From a virus, in the IMG/VR virus record IMGVR_UViG_3300031857_000399, positions 1-44,220 of that record: a stretch of DNA of 44,220 bases. One strand, written 5' to 3'. Within the stretch, counting starts at the first letter, position 1. Each line of letters begins with the position of its first letter. The notes beneath the pieces were generated by a model, which made no database searches, was not told where the DNA came from, and saw only the letters and a list, made by a program, of their open reading frames with translations. This document shows positions 38,479-44,220 of the stretch, one piece after another. The position numbers and the translations under genes were made by a program.

Positions 38479-38512
38479 TTTGACAATTCAACACTAATGT
38501 AGTATATTGCAT
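38479..38512 (+). promoter_or_regulatory. Promoter TTTG-N20-TATATTGCAT
   Basis: TTTG at 38479-38482 and TATATTGCAT at 38503-38512, 20-nt gap, the same architecture as at 31415. It also reads as TTGACA-N17-TATATT, a sigma70-like pair. Precedes the gene at 38533. Confidence 0.6.
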
Positions 38513-38532
38513 CATAATTAAACCAAATCACA

Positions 38533-38745
38533 ATGACACAAGAGCAAATCCAAAAGTTAGTCGTATCGTCAGCGACTCCTATTAATGACGAAAATGGTAA
38601 CAGTAATTACTTTGTAATTACAAATGCAGCTATGCAGGACTTAATCAAGTCCCTCCATCAAGGCATCCACGATTATAGCTGTTATGCCTACAATACCGGA
38701 CTTATAGATGGTAAAGACTGCGGCAGATTAGACAATAGATATTAA
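38533..38745 (+). CDS. Unknown small protein, 70 aa
   Basis: MTQEQIQKLVVSSATPINDE; no family recognised. It follows the promoter at 38479-38512 directly and begins the last plus-strand unit. Acidic, cytoplasmic, with a final GLIDGKDCGRLDNRY. Confidence 0.6.
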   Translation: MTQEQIQKLVVSSATPINDENGNSNYFVITNAAMQDLIKSLHQGIHDYSCYAYNTGLIDGKDCGRLDNRY

Positions 38746-38764
38746 ATAATTAAACCAAATCAAT

Positions 38765-39166
38765 ATGTACAAATTTGAAAATGAGGCTTACAACAAGAAG
38801 ATGCAGGAGTGCATCAGCGAGTATGAGGAATACCGTAAGATGAGGCTGGAGAAGACAGACTTCCATATCCCAACAGAGATTATAGGCAGACTACAAAAGA
38901 TAGTGGCATATAACGCATCTGTAGGTAGGTTAAAGGCATCTCTTGATTTCCTGGTAGAGAAGGCCACTGCAATAGAGATGCGCAGAATAGACCACGACGC
39001 AATGCCTGCCAAGAAGTTTGAGGCACTTGTAAGGGACTCTGTAGGCCTTGTAATCATATTCCCTAAAGCATTGGAGCAGATGATTAAAGAGTCGCACTAC
39101 GAGATAGAGTGCCTACGTTCTGTTCTATCTTATCTTAAAACAGAAGCTCAGCATATTAACCACTAA
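38765..39166 (+). CDS. Helical protein of unknown function, 133 aa
   Basis: Almost entirely helical with charged heptads (NKKMQECISEYEEYRKMRLE; SLDFLVEKATAIEMRRIDHD), likely a coiled-coil dimer. Not recognised. 19 bp after the preceding stop; the ribbon-helix-helix gene follows 10 bp later. Confidence 0.6.
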   Translation: MYKFENEAYNKKMQECISEYEEYRKMRLEKTDFHIPTEIIGRLQKIVAYNASVGRLKASLDFLVEKATAIEMRRIDHDAMPAKKFEALVRDSVGLVIIFPKALEQMIKESHYEIECLRSVLSYLKTEAQHINH

Positions 39167-39176
39167 AAGTATAGAA

Positions 39177-39350
39177 ATGACAAAGCAGAGAAAAGACCCA
39201 AGACAAAGATTAGGTAGTTCACAGAAAGATAAAGTGATGACGGTATCTATTAGGCTGAATAAGCCACAATATCAGGTACTTGTTGATAAATGTAAGAATG
39301 ATGGTATCACCCTTTCTAACTATATTCGTCTTGTATTATTCAGACAATAA
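39177..39350 (+). CDS. Ribbon-helix-helix-like DNA-binding protein, 57 aa
   Basis: The core KVMTVSIRLNKPQYQVLVDK (about 19-38) followed by GITLSNYIRLVLF has the strand-helix-helix pattern of CopG/Arc/MobC-type proteins: a beta ribbon V-S-I-R-L, helix A, turn with G-x-(S/T)-x-S-x-Y-I-R. These bind palindromic operators as dimers. A candidate regulator for the palindromes at 23062-23106 or 33123-33139. Confidence 0.7.
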   Translation: MTKQRKDPRQRLGSSQKDKVMTVSIRLNKPQYQVLVDKCKNDGITLSNYIRLVLFRQ

Positions 39351-39360
39351 AACTAATACT

Positions 39361-39654
39361 ATGACGACTAAATTACCTCCATCATTAGTAAAGATAATCA
39401 TGCCTGTTGTGCTTGATGATAACCACTTTTCTGTAAATATTAAAATTCACAGACCCGAAACTAATCGTGGAGAAACGACTACAAAGTGGGACATATACGC
39501 CTTCTGTAATCACAACTCAGGCAGGCTTTGGGATGCAAAGGAAGCTCCTATCCTTCACAATAGACTACGTGCAAAGATTAAGTCAATGAAAGACTTCGAT
39601 GCAGAATACACTTACTACAAAACATTAGCCGATGAATTACAAGAGCGACTTTGA
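39361..39654 (+). CDS. Unknown protein, 97 aa
   Basis: Start ATG 39361 (MTTKLPPSLVKIIMPVVLDD); a longer frame from 39280 overlaps the ribbon-helix-helix gene. Beta-rich first half, helical C-terminus (KIKSMKDFDAEYTYYKTLAD). Overlaps the nuclease gene by 23 nt. Unrecognised. Confidence 0.55.
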   Translation: MTTKLPPSLVKIIMPVVLDDNHFSVNIKIHRPETNRGETTTKWDIYAFCNHNSGRLWDAKEAPILHNRLRAKIKSMKDFDAEYTYYKTLADELQERL

Positions 39655-39985
39655 TTTAGACCTCTCTACTGGAGAGCAAGGTGAGGTACTTGTACATGAT
39701 ATGCTTCAACTATCCACCATAGAAGTAAAGACAGACTTCATAGCAGACAGAACAGGTAATATAGCTGTTGAATACGAGTCATGGGGTAAACCATCCGGAA
39801 TAGCTGTAACAAAAGCAAGGCATTGGGTGTTTGTTATCCCCAACAAAATAGCACTTTTTGTTGAAACTAACCGACTAAAGGACATTGCTAGACGTTTATA
39901 CAATGAAGGTAAGGTGACAACAGGAGGAGACTTAAACAAATCTAAGATGGTACTCATACCTATAACAGAACTTATTCATGGGTGA
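39632..39985 (+). CDS. PDDEXK-type nuclease, 117 aa
   Basis: Layout of a small PDDEXK resolvase-like nuclease: helix with Glu GEQGEVLVHDML (about 13-24), strand IEVKTDFIADRTGNIAVEYE carrying Glu/Lys and Asp/Glu (about 30-49), then SWGKPSGIAVTKARHWVFVI (50-69), typical of phage nucleases that cut recombination or branched DNA. Adjacent to RusA with an 8-nt overlap, so both probably act in DNA end processing and debranching before packaging. Confidence 0.7.
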   Translation: MNYKSDFDLDLSTGEQGEVLVHDMLQLSTIEVKTDFIADRTGNIAVEYESWGKPSGIAVTKARHWVFVIPNKIALFVETNRLKDIARRLYNEGKVTTGGDLNKSKMVLIPITELIHG

Positions 39986-40394
39986 TATAATACAACATAT
40001 CAAATGCGAGGATGTACCTTCCAGCATGACGATAGGTAAGAAGAAATACTACCTTACCAACAATATCTTTTACGGAGGTGTGCATTGGGCAATAAGGAAA
40101 AAGCTGGTAGAGATGTGTAAGCTGTACCTTATGAGTAAGATTAGCAAAAGAGTGGTTATCAAAGAGGAGAAGTTTCCTATTCAGATAGAGATAATCTACC
40201 ACTCACCTAAACACACCTTCGATATTGATAACAAGGCAGGATATTGGCTGAAGGTACTACTTGATTTGATTAAACAGAACGGTACTGTTCCTGATGACAA
40301 TGTAAAGTATATATCCTCCATTAAGTCATCCTACGTAAGACTTCCTGCTAAGTCAGAAGATATACTAGAGATTATTATTCAGCCTCATCCTTAA
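39978..40394 (+). CDS. rusA: RusA-family Holliday junction resolvase, 138 aa
   Basis: The diagnostic RusA block is present: HTFDIDNKAGYWLKVLLDLI followed by GTVPDDNVKYI (about 78-110), giving the conserved acidic residues D-x-D-N...D...D-D that bind metal and cleave four-way junctions as a dimer. Length fits the family (about 120-140 aa). It resolves recombination intermediates made by the Erf/RecE-like pair. Its end overlaps the convergent minus-strand gene by 20 nt. Confidence 0.85.
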   Translation: MGDIIQHIKCEDVPSSMTIGKKKYYLTNNIFYGGVHWAIRKKLVEMCKLYLMSKISKRVVIKEEKFPIQIEIIYHSPKHTFDIDNKAGYWLKVLLDLIKQNGTVPDDNVKYISSIKSSYVRLPAKSEDILEIIIQPHP

Positions 40395-40629
40395 TAACGT
40401 CAAGCTGAGCCAGCATCTCTACAAAGTATTCAGTAGACTTATCAAGCATATACATGCACCTTTCCATTATACGTTGCTTAATCTGCTTCTCCTGCTTCGT
40501 CATGGCATCCATTGACTCAAGATTAGATAAAGTCTCATTGGCTACCATATTGGCATTGTAGAACAGGTCTATCTCCTCATTGAGCCCCCATTCATTGATT
40601 TCCAATTGTTCTTCACTATCACGTTCCAT
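40375..40629 (-). CDS. Acidic helical protein downstream of the exonuclease, 84 aa
   Basis: MERDSEEQLEINEWGLNEEI opens a wholly helical acidic protein (NETLSNLESMDAMTKQEKQI, RIMERCMYMLDKSTEYF). Unrecognised. It follows the exonuclease gene by 6 bp on the minus strand and ends convergently over RusA. Confidence 0.55.
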   Translation of the reverse strand: MERDSEEQLEINEWGLNEEIDLFYNANMVANETLSNLESMDAMTKQEKQIKQRIMERCMYMLDKSTEYFVEMLAQLDVIKDEAE

Positions 40630-40635
40630 AATAGC

Positions 40636-41682
40636 TTATTTTGGTGAGCTTGATAATATATGCCTTCTTTCCTTGATGTTTAAATCAGATGTACGCTTCC
40701 TTCCAATAGCTCCACAATTAGTGCATCGGAATTGGCTGTAAGCATTTACCGTAGTGTAATACTTCTTACCCTCATCTTCCAGCTTATTGCTACCGCACGT
40801 AGGGCATCTGTACTCATGCTCGTCAAGGATAAAGAGTGCTGTATTAGGATGAGGCTTAATCCAGGGTCTTAACCTAAGATAAGTCTCCTCCAGGATTACA
40901 ACATCGTTTACGTTATAATCCAGCATTTTCTTTAATGCTTCTTCATCCCCGGCATAACACTTGCTCCATAGTTCAAAACCATCATGCTTAGACTTCCTCG
41001 GCAGACCTAACATTCTGTTTACGAACTCTAACTTATTAGAAGTGAAAGCGAAGTTTCTCTTTATATGCTTTAAAGTATCTATGGACTGATAAGGTAATGG
41101 AGGGTTCATCTTGTTAAGCAAGAACCTTGTATTCAGCTTAGGTAAGTCAAACTTATCTCCGTTGTGAGCAACAACAATGTCGGCCTCATTTAGCATCTCC
41201 CATATCCCTTTCATTATCCTGCTGTCATCCTGTGCAACAGCTTCTTTAGCTGTCAATGCAGCAGAATAGGTCTTCTCTTCAAACAGCCATTTAGCAGCCC
41301 AGGTAAGGATAAACCAATCGCTTTCTATTTGGTCTATTGATATATTCTGATTCCATATCCCCCACACTTTAGCTCTTATAGGTGCTGTTTCAATGTCAAG
41401 TATCAGTATCTTAGCTCCTGTCTCTATCTCTTCCTTGAATGGTTTATAGTTGTTTGTATTGTAGGTGAGTGGCTTCAGAGTCTCTTGAACTAATTCAGAG
41501 ATTCTTTTATTTTTTCCTTTATGGCCTCTAAAGTGTCTTATTTTATTCCTTGCATCTTCTATGCTACTGAAGACACCTTTATTCTCCTCGTACATCTTCT
41601 TAGCTAGCGTAAGGTCTGGTAGTTTTTGGTTAGCCTTGCAATAATCTATTGCCAGCTGTCCCTTGATGGTTAGTTTTCCCAT
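40636..41682 (-). CDS. DEDDy 3'-5' exonuclease with C-terminal zinc ribbon, 348 aa
   Basis: Exo I motif ILILDIETAP (about 92-101, D-x-E), Exo II VVAHNGDKFDLPKLNTR (about 170-186) and Exo III DYNVNDVVILEE (about 254-265, Y-x-x-x-D) identify a DEDDy RNase H-like 3'-5' exonuclease. The C-terminus carries CPTCG and CTNCG pairs (about 292-333), a zinc ribbon for DNA or RNA binding. The N-terminal 80 residues are a basic helical region with RNKIRHFRGHKGKNK. No polymerase domain follows, so it is a stand-alone proofreader or nucleic-acid degrader, transcribed apart from the replication operon. Confidence 0.8.
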   Translation of the reverse strand: MGKLTIKGQLAIDYCKANQKLPDLTLAKKMYEENKGVFSSIEDARNKIRHFRGHKGKNKRISELVQETLKPLTYNTNNYKPFKEEIETGAKILILDIETAPIRAKVWGIWNQNISIDQIESDWFILTWAAKWLFEEKTYSAALTAKEAVAQDDSRIMKGIWEMLNEADIVVAHNGDKFDLPKLNTRFLLNKMNPPLPYQSIDTLKHIKRNFAFTSNKLEFVNRMLGLPRKSKHDGFELWSKCYAGDEEALKKMLDYNVNDVVILEETYLRLRPWIKPHPNTALFILDEHEYRCPTCGSNKLEDEGKKYYTTVNAYSQFRCTNCGAIGRKRTSDLNIKERRHILSSSPK

Positions 41683-41694
41683 TGTTTATTTTTG

Positions 41695-41784
41695 AAGCCT
41701 CTATGGGACTCGAACCCATATCTCCCTGACCAATCAGGGGCGCTATCCCAAGGTGGTATTCATTCCCACTTACGCCAAGAGACT
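41695..41784 (-). tRNA. tRNA-like gene with a hairpin inserted in its D loop
   Basis: Read on the minus strand: acceptor AGTCTCT...AGAGGCT (7 bp, one T-G), then TG, D stem GCG/CGC, T arm ATGGG TTCGAGT CCCAT. The D loop contains 17 extra nt, GTGGGAATGAATACCAC, forming a GTGG/CCAC hairpin; without them it would be a normal-length D loop. The anticodon arm is CCCTG-ATTGGT-CAGGG with only six loop nt in the simplest fold, so the isotype is uncertain. No encoded CCA. Either a decaying tRNA or a modified tRNA-like RNA. Confidence 0.6.
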
Positions 41785-41833
41785 TTCCATAACTTTTGCG
41801 TGTCAGTAGGCGTTATTGACCTATCCAGCTTAC

Positions 41834-41878
41834 GTTCTGGCTCTTATGGCAACCTATTATAATAGGCAAAAGAGGAAC
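41834..41878. other. Long interrupted hairpin between amidase and tRNA-like gene
   Basis: GTTC/GAAC, CTCTT/AAGAG and CCTATTATAATAGG (a perfect 14-nt palindrome, 41853-41866) stack into one rod. It lies in the 3' UTR of the lysis operon, 5' of the tRNA-like gene. It could protect or process the transcript; 41785-41909 holds no gene. Confidence 0.5.
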
Positions 41879-41909
41879 TACGACTCCGTGTACTTAGGAG
41901 ACATTATCT

Positions 41910-42335
41910 TCAAATATCTTTATACTCTTCTTTAGCATCAAAACAAGGACACGCCTTAGATACACCTGGGAAATCGGTATGACCTTGGATGATGGGGAAG
42001 AATCTCTGTTTTAACACTATCTCGTTTCTGACCTTCTTAATTGTATCAAGTAAAGCCTTCTTCTGCTCGTCTGTTCTGTTATCTACCGGCTTACCATCCT
42101 TGTCTACGCCTCCTATGTAGGAGATATGGATTGACTTTGTATTGTATCCAGCCACTCCATTAGTAGGGTTAGCAATATCAGACAACTGCGTTACCTTCCC
42201 ATTAGCCTCTACTATGAAATGATACCCTACACTCTTCCACTTCAGTATATTCTTCCAGTAATTACGTATAGACTGTATCTTGGTAGTCTGCGGAGTAGCA
42301 GTGCAATGAATTACGATATAGTCAATCTTTCTCAT
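41910..42335 (-). CDS. N-acetylmuramoyl-L-alanine amidase endolysin, 141 aa
   Basis: Amidase_2 / T7 lysozyme family. Zinc ligands: H10 in DYIVIHCTATP, H119 in IQGHTDFPG and C129 in KACPCF; the K127-x-C129 spacing equals K128-x-C130 of T7 lysozyme, and Y38 in GYHF fits the catalytic Tyr. It cleaves the bond between muramic acid and L-alanine in peptidoglycan. No signal peptide, so it needs a holin. It starts in an ATGA overlap with the 33-aa membrane gene and ends the lysis operon. Confidence 0.92.
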   Translation of the reverse strand: MRKIDYIVIHCTATPQTTKIQSIRNYWKNILKWKSVGYHFIVEANGKVTQLSDIANPTNGVAGYNTKSIHISYIGGVDKDGKPVDNRTDEQKKALLDTIKKVRNEIVLKQRFFPIIQGHTDFPGVSKACPCFDAKEEYKDI

Positions 42336-42433
42336 TTACGCTTATCTTTTAGCAGATTTATGAGCATCATTACAGCCCAAAACACAAGTAGTATTAATAA
42401 GTCCCTTGCGCCTTGCGTAGTAAAGTTATCCAT
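42332..42433 (-). CDS. Very small membrane protein, holin/antiholin candidate, 33 aa
   Basis: MDNFTTQGARDLLILLVFWA continues to a basic end LKDKRK: one hydrophobic helix (about 11-27), charged tail, 33 residues. Its stop overlaps the amidase ATG (ATGA) and its start lies 40 nt inside the end of the 140-aa membrane protein gene. Tight coupling to the endolysin makes a pinholin or holin-modulator role plausible. Confidence 0.55.
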   Translation of the reverse strand: MDNFTTQGARDLLILLVFWAVMMLINLLKDKRK

Positions 42434-42816
42434 ATAAATCCAGATATTAAAGCAATTGCTAAATAAATAATTCTTAATACCCAGAAATTGACTCTGTTTC
42501 CTACTGCTCTATCTATTATGCTGTTAGTTGACTTCGATGTGTAGCCTACTGATAAACCTCTTAACAAATTAAGCAATGGGTCGTATATTACCCCTCTTAC
42601 GGATGCGAAGTGTATCATATAACACATTACATCAAGTGGCCATATCTCATCGTAATACCCTACGCTTAAAGCCAAACAAACCCCAAACATACAGAAGCCT
42701 ATTGTATATGTCCAAAGTTTGTTTATGTTATCTACCTTACCCTTTGACAGCTTAATCCTTAAAGCCTCAATTAGTGCGGAGATTATAGCCGCAAATATGC
42801 AGTAAATAAACGTCAT
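42394..42816 (-). CDS. Multi-pass membrane protein in the lysis cassette, 140 aa
   Basis: Three or four hydrophobic helices (TFIYCIFAAIISALIEALRI at the start; WTYTIGFCMFGVCLALSVGY; FWVLRIIYLAIALISGFIWI near the end). Unrecognised; could be a holin of an unusual class or an accessory. Start overlaps the upstream stop (ATGA). Confidence 0.6.
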   Translation of the reverse strand: MTFIYCIFAAIISALIEALRIKLSKGKVDNINKLWTYTIGFCMFGVCLALSVGYYDEIWPLDVMCYMIHFASVRGVIYDPLLNLLRGLSVGYTSKSTNSIIDRAVGNRVNFWVLRIIYLAIALISGFIWITLLRKAQGTY

Positions 42817-43109
42817 TTAGATACTGGTTCAAACCAAATGTCATGATGGTCCGGCCATAATGCACCGAAGAAAAACAAACTTCCAAGTATCAGCCATACA
42901 ATAGCAAACTGAAACCATCCTGTTTTGTTTATTGGAACGTTAATGTCAGACTTTACCCATTCGTAAAGATGCGGAGCTGTGCCAGGCTTATGCTGTTTTA
43001 CCATGCTACCTGACTTAGACGACTTGTAAGCTAGAATCAAAAGAAAGATAACAGGAAAAAAGCAGAAAGCTATCGCAATCCACATGTCGAAATTGTTTTC
43101 GTTTATCAT
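42813..43109 (-). CDS. Two-pass membrane protein in the lysis cassette, 98 aa
   Basis: Start ATG 43109 (MINENNFDMWIAIAFCFFPV), inside an ATGA overlap with the spanin gene. Helices at about 9-26 and 66-84 (FQFAIVWLILGSLFFFGALW), with a charged loop between. Unknown; candidate holin or accessory. Confidence 0.6.
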   Translation of the reverse strand: MINENNFDMWIAIAFCFFPVIFLLILAYKSSKSGSMVKQHKPGTAPHLYEWVKSDINVPINKTGWFQFAIVWLILGSLFFFGALWPDHHDIWFEPVSK

Positions 43110-43639
43110 ATTATTAATTTTGCGATTTGACGACGGAAGGCAAAGATGGTAAGACAGACAATAACAAACCACATCCACCTGTTACGGGTTTTCAGCTTCT
43201 CATTTTTTAGTTCCAATTTCTGTAAATCTGCAACAATTTTCGTATTAATTTGCGACAAACTTTTGATTGTTTTCTCGCAGTCATTCTTTAATACCTCTAA
43301 CTTAGCTGTACTTTCCTGCGTTCTCACTACAACTTTAGTATTTGTTTTTGCAGGCAACGTTTTGACTACTTCTTTAATCTTCTCCCTGACTATCGTGTCG
43401 CAACCCTTATTCATCAGGTCGTTAAGCATTAACAGAACACGAAGATATTCCTCCTCGTAAGCTTTAACCAATGCTGTATCTGTAACGGTTAATGTATCAG
43501 TAGTTTCCTTAATTGGAAACCTTTGGTCGCACTCCTTAGCAGTTGCTTCCGGCAGTTTATCCATCATCTTGTGCAACTTCTTGGGATTAGCGCAGCCAAT
43601 AATCGAAAATAAACCGATAATTAAAAGAATATTTTTCAT
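43106..43639 (-). CDS. Unimolecular spanin candidate, 177 aa
   Basis: N-terminal lipoprotein signal MKNILLIIGLFSIIGC (lipobox IIGC, Cys 16), a long helical periplasmic region with heptads (about 55-150; LEVLKNDCEKTIKSLSQINT) and a C-terminal transmembrane helix (WMWFVIVCLTIFAF, about 154-167) with a short basic tail. This is the signature of a u-spanin as in phage T1: lipid anchor in the outer membrane, coiled-coil bridge, inner-membrane helix. It would fuse the two membranes in the last step of lysis. Confidence 0.75.
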   Translation of the reverse strand: MKNILLIIGLFSIIGCANPKKLHKMMDKLPEATAKECDQRFPIKETTDTLTVTDTALVKAYEEEYLRVLLMLNDLMNKGCDTIVREKIKEVVKTLPAKTNTKVVVRTQESTAKLEVLKNDCEKTIKSLSQINTKIVADLQKLELKNEKLKTRNRWMWFVIVCLTIFAFRRQIAKLII

Positions 43640-43674
43640 TTCAAAAGAATATTAAAAGGTAATATTTACTCGTT

Positions 43675-43917
43675 TTAAAAGAACGAGAGTAAAACTCCGG
43701 ACAATCCGCCCACGATTGTATAAACCGCATCCCTCCAGTCAAATTTGCCGTAATCCATTAAATCCTTAACTTCCTTACCAATGGCAGCCGTAACTACAGC
43801 CGTCAGTACCCACAGCCAACAATGCTGTACCTCAACAGCTTTGAACAACACAAGGGCAGCAATGCTAACTGATACTCCTGCCCAAAAGTGCATTTCTTTA
43901 TCCTTTTTAATTTCCAT
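43675..43917 (-). CDS. Membrane protein of YfiM-like pattern, holin candidate, 80 aa
   Basis: DKEMHFWAGVSVSIAALVLF near the start, AAIGKEVKDLMDYGKFDWRD in the middle and a glycine-rich last helix YTIVGGLSGVLLSFF fit the D-K-x-x-H-F-x-x-G ... G-x-x-K-E-x-x-D pattern of small phage/bacterial YfiM-type membrane proteins. Three hydrophobic helices in 80 residues are also holin-like. Its ATG overlaps the end of the protease gene by 11 nt. Confidence 0.6.
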   Translation of the reverse strand: MEIKKDKEMHFWAGVSVSIAALVLFKAVEVQHCWLWVLTAVVTAAIGKEVKDLMDYGKFDWRDAVYTIVGGLSGVLLSFF

Positions 43918-44220
43918 AACCTACCAAATTTCTAATTATTAAACTATCATTTTGTATAGTTGTGCAACCGAAAGAATTAGCACCCACCCACCAATAACCA
44001 ATCCTTGCGTTCGAATTTCCCATTATAGGCGCACTTGATGTTGAGCCTGTGCCGATGCCTGAATTATACGGCGCTATATAGGTTGTACTATCGCATTTTA
44101 TTTGATGATACAATCCTAACGTATGCCCCGATTCGTGCGAAATAGCTTCGGCTATAGATTTTTGTTTGTATGCAAGTGCTTTGCTAAATACAAAGCAGGC
44201 TACATCTAACCCCCATTTTA
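43907..44220 (-). CDS. Metzincin-type zinc metalloprotease, C-terminal part (cut by window edge)
   Basis: Reading on the minus strand from the edge: KWGLDVACFVFSKALAYKQK, then ISHESGHTLGLYHQ, a complete H-E-x-x-H-x-x-G-x-x-H zinc motif, then SSAPIMGNS, which fits the metzincin Met-turn, and a C-terminus ending IIRNLVGYGN. This is a secreted-type metalloprotease family rare in phages. The N-terminal part lies beyond 44220. Likely role: cleaving host surface or envelope protein at entry or lysis; it sits upstream of the lysis genes on the same strand. Confidence 0.78.
   Translation of the reverse strand, partial: KWGLDVACFVFSKALAYKQKSIAEAISHESGHTLGLYHQIKCDSTTYIAPYNSGIGTGSTSSAPIMGNSNARIGYWWVGANSFGCTTIQNDSLIIRNLVGYGN

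Overview
The window is a tailed-phage genome, or most of one, infecting a member of the Bacteroidota. The host assignment rests on promoters of the TTTG / TAnnTTTG type, A-rich translation starts with no Shine-Dalgarno, and a VirE_N-type primase-helicase of the kind common in that phylum. The portal, terminase and neck proteins look like distant relatives of crAss-like (Crassvirales-type) podoviruses. No integrase, DNA polymerase, RNA polymerase or CRISPR array is visible, so the phage is probably virulent and borrows the host replisome. The right edge cuts through a metalloprotease gene, and joining the two ends does not restore a full-length version of it, so simple circular closure is not supported.

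Layout. (1) 279-21974, minus strand: late genes. In transcription order they are a small secreted protein, two paralogous fibre-like proteins, a tandem GroES-like co-chaperonin, two small proteins, a terminase small subunit candidate, TerL, portal, five small lysine-rich proteins, scaffold, major capsid protein, a 323-aa virion protein, three neck/ring proteins, a 1165-aa tail protein and three putative internal/ejection proteins. Several units are separated by an intrinsic terminator followed directly by a TAnnTTTG promoter that lies very close to the next ATG. (2) 21975-24447: a divergent control region almost free of genes. It holds a 358-nt candidate structured RNA, palindromic operators, the main rightward promoter, one small gene, a 50-nt three-way-junction RNA, a run of hairpins and a tRNA-like element without a recognisable D or anticodon arm. 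(3) 24448-40394, plus strand: early and middle genes. First come many small proteins (lipoproteins, single-pass membrane proteins, unknowns), then a 512-aa acidic protein and a metallopeptidase, then small regulators, and then the recombination and replication set: Erf annealing protein, RecE-like nuclease, two DnaA-domain-IV-like proteins, an SSB-like protein, VirE_N primase/RecA-type helicase, a ribbon-helix-helix protein, a PDDEXK nuclease and RusA. One minus-strand gene (30677-30943) is embedded here. (4) 40375-44220, minus strand: a DEDD exonuclease, a tRNA-like gene with a hairpin inserted in its D loop, then a lysis cassette (amidase, small membrane proteins, unimolecular spanin, holin candidate) and a truncated metzincin-type zinc protease.

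Working together: the early region remodels the host and builds recombination-dependent replication around the host polymerase. The divergent region switches expression and makes one or more structured RNAs. The late strand builds and fills the head, with its own co-chaperonin, and the right-hand cassette breaks the envelope. The most novel material is the set of structured RNAs and deviant tRNA-like elements between 22150 and 24420, which no protein gene explains.
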